Assembly (NCBI GenBank): GCA_949840475.1
Contig: CATKXA010000069.1
Span: 1-5,777, forward strand
Reading direction: 5' to 3'
Length of the DNA stretch: 5,777 nucleotides
From: an uncultured Thermoanaerobacterales bacterium
GTDB lineage: Bacteria > Bacillota > Clostridia > Christensenellales > UBA1242
The position numbers and the translations under genes were made by a program. Below the pieces are notes generated by a model, which had not been told where the DNA came from, searched no databases, and was given only the letters and a program-made list of their open reading frames with translations. This document shows, in pieces, positions 1-3,236 of this stretch. The number at the start of each line of letters is the position of its first letter. The first letter of the stretch is position 1.

Positions 1-157
1 AGCTCCCACTGAAAAGCTACGATAGTAGCTATGAGGTTATGAGCAAGTAGCGTAGCGGATTGCGAATATCCGCTTAACTTATGATTTAAATAATCAGTGT
101 TGTATTGTTCCAAAAGAATTTAATGATTGCTTAGAAAAGTTTATTGGAAGTAATTAA
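1..157 (+). other. Possible C-terminal gene remnant(s), unassigned
   Basis: No complete gene lies before the methyltransferase. Two short open stretches are cut by the left edge or by stops. One runs from the edge to a TAG at 48-50 and ends in SYDSSYEVMSK. The other is open from about 56 to a TAA at 155-157 and ends in CCIVPKEFNDCLEKFIGSN. They are in different frames, so this may be one gene tail broken by frameshift and stop, or simply noncoding DNA. Two small perfect inverted repeats are visible: AGCTAC/GTAGCT (15-20 with 25-30) and AGCGGAT/ATCCGCT (54-60 with 68-74, 7-nt loop). Neither has a following T-tract, so I do not call a terminator. I recognise no family. Confidence 0.2.
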
Positions 158-203
158 GCATATTTTGTAAGACAATAAAATTAAAGAAAAAAGGGACTCG
201 AAA

Positions 204-902
204 ATGTACAAGGAAGACTTTGCGTTAGTTTATAATAAAGAGTGGGCATTCTTTTCTGAAAGTCTTGTGCCTAAAATTTTAGGAGTTACAAACAACAGAA
301 AATCAGTTTTGGACCTTGGCTGTGGAACGGGCAATTTTTTGCAAAAGCTTGAGCCATATTTTGAGTTTTTGATGGGTATAGATATATCTATAGATATGAT
401 AAAGCTCGCAAAGAAAAACTGCAAAAAAGCAAAATTTGAGGTTGAAAATGTAACGAATTTTCAAATAAATCACAAATTTGACCTAATAACATGCAATTTT
501 GATATGATTAATCACTTGCAACAACTAAAGGATTGGCAAGAGGTTTTTGAGCGGGCATACAATCATCTAAATGATGATGGAGTTTTTGTATTTGACTTTA
601 ATACTATATTTAAGATGACAACCTTTGATTACACAGAGCACACAAATCAAACTGAGAATTATAATTTTAAAAGCAATAAAACAAAGCTATCTGATAATCA
701 AGTTCGCTTAAAAATAGACACTTATGACAAGCTAGATAATAAAGTAGCAGAAATTGAAGTTGTTGAAACTTATTTTGAGGAAGAACAAATTTTAAAGTGC
801 TTAAAAAAAGCTGGTTTCAAAAAGGTTAAGCTACTTGATTACGATTTTAAAAAACCTTTAGACTATAATGTGACTCGATTGTTTGCTGTTTGCAAAAAGT
901 AA
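204..902 (+). CDS. Class I SAM-dependent methyltransferase
   Basis: This 232-residue protein transfers a methyl group from S-adenosylmethionine to an unidentified substrate, and is probably soluble and cytoplasmic. Motif I, VLDLGCGTGNF, is at residues 35-45 (the glycine-rich SAM loop). The acidic residue at the end of strand 2 is D60 in GIDIS, followed by an acidic/helical segment DMIKLAKKN. The post-II/IV segment FDLITCNFDMINHL is near 92-105, and the strand-5 region GVFVFDFNT follows around 130. The length is normal for a stand-alone Methyltransf_11/25-type enzyme. The C-terminal half, ending DYNVTRLFAVCKK, completes the sheet and probably forms the substrate lid. The start is supported by an AAGGGA ribosome binding site 7-8 bases upstream. 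It appears to be monocistronic, ending just before a strong terminator. Family is secure; substrate (small molecule, RNA or protein) cannot be told from sequence. Confidence 0.9.
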   Translation: MYKEDFALVYNKEWAFFSESLVPKILGVTNNRKSVLDLGCGTGNFLQKLEPYFEFLMGIDISIDMIKLAKKNCKKAKFEVENVTNFQINHKFDLITCNFDMINHLQQLKDWQEVFERAYNHLNDDGVFVFDFNTIFKMTTFDYTEHTNQTENYNFKSNKTKLSDNQVRLKIDTYDKLDNKVAEIEVVETYFEEEQILKCLKKAGFKKVKLLDYDFKKPLDYNVTRLFAVCKK

Positions 903-939
903 CAGGTTGCAGACCAAAGCTTTAGACACTCGAGATATT

Positions 940-972
940 AAAAAGCCCCAAGCAGTACGCTTGAGGCTTTTT
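940..972. terminator. Bidirectional intrinsic terminator
   Basis: A 14-bp inverted repeat (AAAAAGCCCCAAGC at 940-953, GCTTGAGGCTTTTT at 959-972) has one C-A mismatch and a 5-nt loop AGTAC. The arm ends give a T-run on the + strand and, by symmetry, one on the - strand. It sits between the convergent methyltransferase (ends 902) and mechanosensitive channel (ends 1018), so it can serve both. Confidence 0.9.
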
Positions 973-1017
973 GTAAGTATTTTATTATAATTTATTTATG
1001 ACAAAAATATTGGTTAA

Positions 1018-2064
1018 TTACTTTCTTTTATTAACTTTTGTTTGTTTTGAAGTAGCTTCTTTTTTTGCCTCTTTTACAACTTCAGTTTTTGCTTCACTTT
1101 TATTTTTCTTAGGTTGCTTAGCTTTTTGGTTATTATCTTTTTTCTTGTGAGTGAAAAGTTTTGTAAGCGATGCCATTGTGCTTTCTTCGTGTGGTTCGCG
1201 AACTTTTTCTACGCGTTTTGGTAAACCTTTGCCAGAAACAGGCATTGTTACAATATCTTTCCTTTCACGTACTTCAAGTTGATTGTATGGAACAGAAATG
1301 TTTTTACGCTTGAATTCATTATACACATTTTCAACTATGTAGTAATACACTTCCCAATAATCTTCGTTGTCACACCAACAGTTTGAAAAGAAATCTATAC
1401 TGCTAGCATTTAGAACTTTGAGCCTGCAAAATGGGGCAGGGTCTAAGTAAACTTTTCCGTTGCTTGCCATAACATCAGTGACGATTTTCTTTACTGTGTC
1501 AACATCACTTTCGTATGCGACAGAGAAAGTAAAGTCAACCCTACGTTTTTTATACGCACCGAGGTTTGTTACATTGTTGTTTAAAAGAGTGCTGTTTGGC
1601 ATAGTGATTTTTTTATTGTCCGGAGTAATAAGAGTAGTGAACATAAAGTTTATGTCGGTAATGTTGCCCTCAACGCCATTAGTTATGATGTAGTCACCTT
1701 TTTTGAACATGTGGCTAGAGATTATTATAATGCCGTTTGCAACGTTGGCAATAGCATTTTGAAGAGCCATACCAACGGCAAGAAGGACAGCACTAAACGC
1801 GGTCAATATTCCGGTAACCTCGACACCAAGTCTTGATAGTAGCAACAACACAAGTAGTAGCCACAAAATAAATTTGAGTATTGTGCAGATAAATTGCTGT
1901 GCAATCTTTTCCATTTTAGTGTGTTTTAACATTTTTCTGCTGAGTGTTAAAACAATTTTGATTAATATGATACCGATTACAAGTATTGCAAAGAACCAAA
2001 CAATATTCCATACATTGGTTTTGAAATAATTGCATATATCATTCCAAATTTTTGTAAAATCCAT
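1018..2064 (-). CDS. MscS-family small-conductance mechanosensitive ion channel
   Basis: This 348-residue membrane protein is predicted to open under membrane tension and release solutes during hypo-osmotic shock. Three hydrophobic helices are visible at about residues 20-41, 58-81 and 84-118. The third has the small-residue-rich pore-lining pattern of MscS (AFSAVLLAVGMALQNAIANVANG, in part) and runs into FKKGDYI. The beta domain follows, with the family pattern GVEGNITDINFMFTTL and the conserved MPNS at 155-158, then VTNLGAYKKRRVDF and an alpha/beta C-terminal domain. Residues about 305-348 form a lysine-rich, low-complexity tail (KKK, PKKNK, KEAKKEA, NKRK) beyond the usual MscS core; it is probably disordered and cytoplasmic. 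The start ATG is preceded by AAAGGAG with 6-nt spacing and by a good promoter. It is transcribed alone, convergent with the methyltransferase and divergent from the avd gene. Confidence 0.93.
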   Translation of the reverse strand: MDFTKIWNDICNYFKTNVWNIVWFFAILVIGIILIKIVLTLSRKMLKHTKMEKIAQQFICTILKFILWLLLVLLLLSRLGVEVTGILTAFSAVLLAVGMALQNAIANVANGIIIISSHMFKKGDYIITNGVEGNITDINFMFTTLITPDNKKITMPNSTLLNNNVTNLGAYKKRRVDFTFSVAYESDVDTVKKIVTDVMASNGKVYLDPAPFCRLKVLNASSIDFFSNCWCDNEDYWEVYYYIVENVYNEFKRKNISVPYNQLEVRERKDIVTMPVSGKGLPKRVEKVREPHEESTMASLTKLFTHKKKDNNQKAKQPKKNKSEAKTEVVKEAKKEATSKQTKVNKRK

Positions 2065-2095
2065 GTTTTTCTCCTTTGATTATTTATTGTTATAA

Positions 2096-2124
2096 ATTAT
2101 AGGACTAATTTTTCTATAAATCAA
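2096..2124 (-). promoter_or_regulatory. Sigma-70-type promoter of the MscS-family gene
   Basis: Read on the - strand, TTGATT (2119-2124) and a perfect TATAAT (2096-2101) are separated by 17 bases. The predicted start lies about 25 bases before the AAAGGAG ribosome binding site at 2071-2077. Confidence 0.6.
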
Positions 2125-2199
2125 ATAAATATTACAATATTTTAAATACCTTTTAAGCTCGAGATTTTTTTGGTAGATAACATTTTATTGCCCTTATAC

Positions 2200-2228
2200 T
2201 TGAAAACGCAATAACAATTTGCTATCCT
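2200..2228 (+). promoter_or_regulatory. Putative promoter of the avd gene
   Basis: TTGAAA (2200-2205) and TATCCT (2223-2228) are separated by 17 bases. The transcript would start near 2235, leaving a leader of only about 14 bases before the ATG at 2249 and practically none before the GTG at 2240. No Shine-Dalgarno sequence is visible before either start, so initiation may be leaderless-like or this promoter call may be wrong. Confidence 0.35.
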
Positions 2229-2239
2229 AAATAAAATGA

Positions 2240-2749
2240 GTGTTTTTTATGGATAGCACGCGAAGAAAGGGTATTAAAAAGCAAATGGTAATCCCAGCGG
2301 TAAAAGATAACCACGAAACATTTGATGAGCGAAGTGCAACAGCAAAAGGTGTGGCACTGGCTGAAAATAAAAGGTATCAAGAAAGCAAGGCTATTAATGA
2401 TGAGATAACAAACATAGAAAAGGATTTGAGCATAAGAGAGGGTACTAGTGAACTGCTAGTAATAACCAAAACTAAAAAGCTTGCAGCCTATGTTGTTACA
2501 ATAACTGAAAAGTCCCCAAAGAAATTTAGAGCAGTGTTTGTTAATAGAATGCAAAACTATTGCTTAGATGCGTTAGAGAATCTGATTGAAGCAAACTCAC
2601 TTAGAATGGATAATGTGAAAAATAAAGAAAGACGCAAAGATTGTCAGCATGCCGCGTATTTAAAGTTTAAGCTTTTGTCATATATTAGTTTTTTGGCACT
2701 AGAGAATGAATGCATACTAAAAAACAGTATGAGCAGATATCGTTGCTAG
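2240..2749 (+). CDS. avd: DGR accessory variability determinant (Avd), four-helix-bundle protein, frameshifted near its C-terminus
   Basis: Avd is the small basic helical-bundle partner of DGR reverse transcriptases; in studied DGRs it forms a pentamer and is needed for cDNA synthesis from the template RNA. Counting from the ATG at 2249 (a GTG at 2240 is also possible), residues about 67-158 have the Avd pattern: ELLVITKTKKLAAYV, SPKKFRAVFVNRMQNYCLDA, LIEANSLR, then RRKDCQHAAYLKFKLLSYIS and LALENECILK. The annotated frame then ends in eight unrelated residues (NSMSRYRC). The expected last helix, KKQYEQISLLVADC...AWRKSD, is present directly downstream in the -1 frame and ends at 2820. A -1 shift at A6 restores a 190-residue protein. 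Residues 1-66 are a charged N-terminal extension not usual for Avd (about 125 residues), of unknown function. The template repeat follows 50 bp after the restored end. Family call is strong; activity is uncertain. Confidence 0.85.
   Translation: MFFMDSTRRKGIKKQMVIPAVKDNHETFDERSATAKGVALAENKRYQESKAINDEITNIEKDLSIREGTSELLVITKTKKLAAYVVTITEKSPKKFRAVFVNRMQNYCLDALENLIEANSLRMDNVKNKERRKDCQHAAYLKFKLLSYISFLALENECILKNSMSRYRC
2719..2725 (+). other. A AAA AAC heptamer: -1 frameshift site or indel in avd
   Basis: In the avd frame the codons read CTA AAA AAC, giving the heptamer A AAA AAC of the X XXY YYZ type known from -1 ribosomal frameshifting. Slipping back one base here gives ...CIL-K-K-QYEQIS..., which joins the two halves of Avd precisely. 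A one-base loss from a run of seven A, natural or in assembly, would leave the same picture. I see no convincing downstream stimulatory stem. Confidence 0.6.
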
Positions 2750-2820
2750 TTGCAGATTGTATAAACTTGCTTGTCGCATGGCGTAAAAGCGATGCAGACA
2801 GAAAGAAATTTGGATTATAG
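2722..2820 (+). pseudogene. avd: Avd C-terminal helix encoded in the -1 frame
   Basis: Reading from 2722 gives 32 residues to a TAG at 2818-2820: KKQYEQISLLVADC, then INLLVAWRKSDADRK and KFGL. This matches what is expected for the last helix of Avd proteins (a K-Q-Y-E-Q-I start, an amphipathic D-C-x-N-L-L stretch, then A-W-x-x-S-D). It has no start codon or ribosome binding site suited to independent translation. It is therefore the displaced end of the gene starting at 2240/2249, either reached by frameshifting or cut off by a deletion. Confidence 0.75.
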
Positions 2821-2869
2821 CGGCAACGCTTTAATTAAGGTAAGATTGAAAGTTTGGCCCACGCACGTT

Positions 2870-2978
2870 TGGCGTCTCCTGCTTCTATTAATAAAACATA
2901 CTCTGTAAACTCAGATGGGTCGCTCAACAAACACTATGTAAACAATAAAAATAACGGCGTTGTGTCCGATTTGCCTTT
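2870..2978 (+). repeat. DGR template repeat (TR)
   Basis: This noncoding block aligns without gaps to 3469-3577 (offset 599) with 87 of 109 bases identical. Of 22 differences, 14 are A here and C (5), G (6) or T (3) there; none is the reverse. In the frame of the target gene it would read LASP, then I-N-K-T, VNSDG, N-K-H-Y-V-N-N-K-N-N and GVV: runs of AAT/AAC/AAA codons at the sites that vary, as in known TRs. It is not in a gene: the frame is closed by TAA at 2836 and 2983 and has no ATG. Homology stops sharply at both edges, arguing against a simple gene duplication. Eight non-A differences remain (2877, 2885, 2888, 2903, 2921, 2932, 2974, 2977); the last two, with the A difference at 2969, lie in the 3' end where TR and VR initiation sites normally differ. 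Confidence 0.85.
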
Positions 2979-3183
2979 AATATAAGTAGATACTTATTAA
3001 ACAGTCAGAAGTATTTATCCTAAGTAGGGTAAATGAGCTCTTAAGGCAAAGGAATCTTACTCTTTTCTGATCTCTATTAAAGCCCATGTAAAGCATTCAA
3101 ATGCTAAAGTTCTGCTTTATAAATATAGGAAAAAGTATGAGGTTTAGTTGAGTATCTTTTAGAAACCTTATTTTTAAGAAGTA
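2979..3183 (+). other. Gene-free spacer downstream of TR; probable 3' part of the DGR RNA
   Basis: I find no credible ORF and no reverse transcriptase motif here on either strand. A stem of 8 pairs (ATTTATCC at 3013-3020 with GGGTAAAT at 3027-3034, one U-G pair, 6-nt loop) lies about 35 bases after the TR. A weak AGCAT/ATGCT hairpin follows around 3092-3105. In the studied Bordetella phage DGR the RNA just downstream of TR is structured and needed for cDNA priming, so this spacer may do the same. That role is inference. Confidence 0.4.
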
Positions 3184-3212
3184 TTTACTTTTTTTGTTAA
3201 ATATGCTAAAAT
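3184..3212 (+). promoter_or_regulatory. Putative promoter of the DGR target gene
   Basis: TTTACT (3184-3189) and TAAAAT (3207-3212) are 17 bases apart. The predicted start near 3219 is followed by an AGAGGTG ribosome binding site (3224-3230) with 6-nt spacing to the ATG at 3237. The target gene can thus be transcribed separately from avd and TR. Confidence 0.55.
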
Positions 3213-3236
3213 ATATATACAAAAGAGGTGCTAAAG

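Noticed and set aside
54..74. Hairpin AGCGGAT/ATCCGCT as a terminator of an upstream gene
   Set aside because: No T-tract follows and the stem is only 7 bp with a 7-nt loop.
230..424. Minus-strand ORF of 64 codons inside the methyltransferase gene
   Set aside because: Fully antisense to a clear coding sequence with SAM motif I; no ribosome binding site or family pattern.
1460..1693. Plus-strand ORF of 77 codons inside the mechanosensitive channel gene
   Set aside because: Antisense shadow; its hydrophobic character merely mirrors the channel codons.
2719..2724. Transcriptional slippage as the cause of the avd frameshift
   Set aside because: Six A is short for efficient polymerase slippage, which generally needs longer runs; ribosomal slippage or an indel is likelier.
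2839..2982. Template repeat read as a decayed second copy of the target gene
   Set aside because: Homology is confined to the VR-sized block, with none in the flanks, and the differences are asymmetrically at adenine. Gene decay would give neither.
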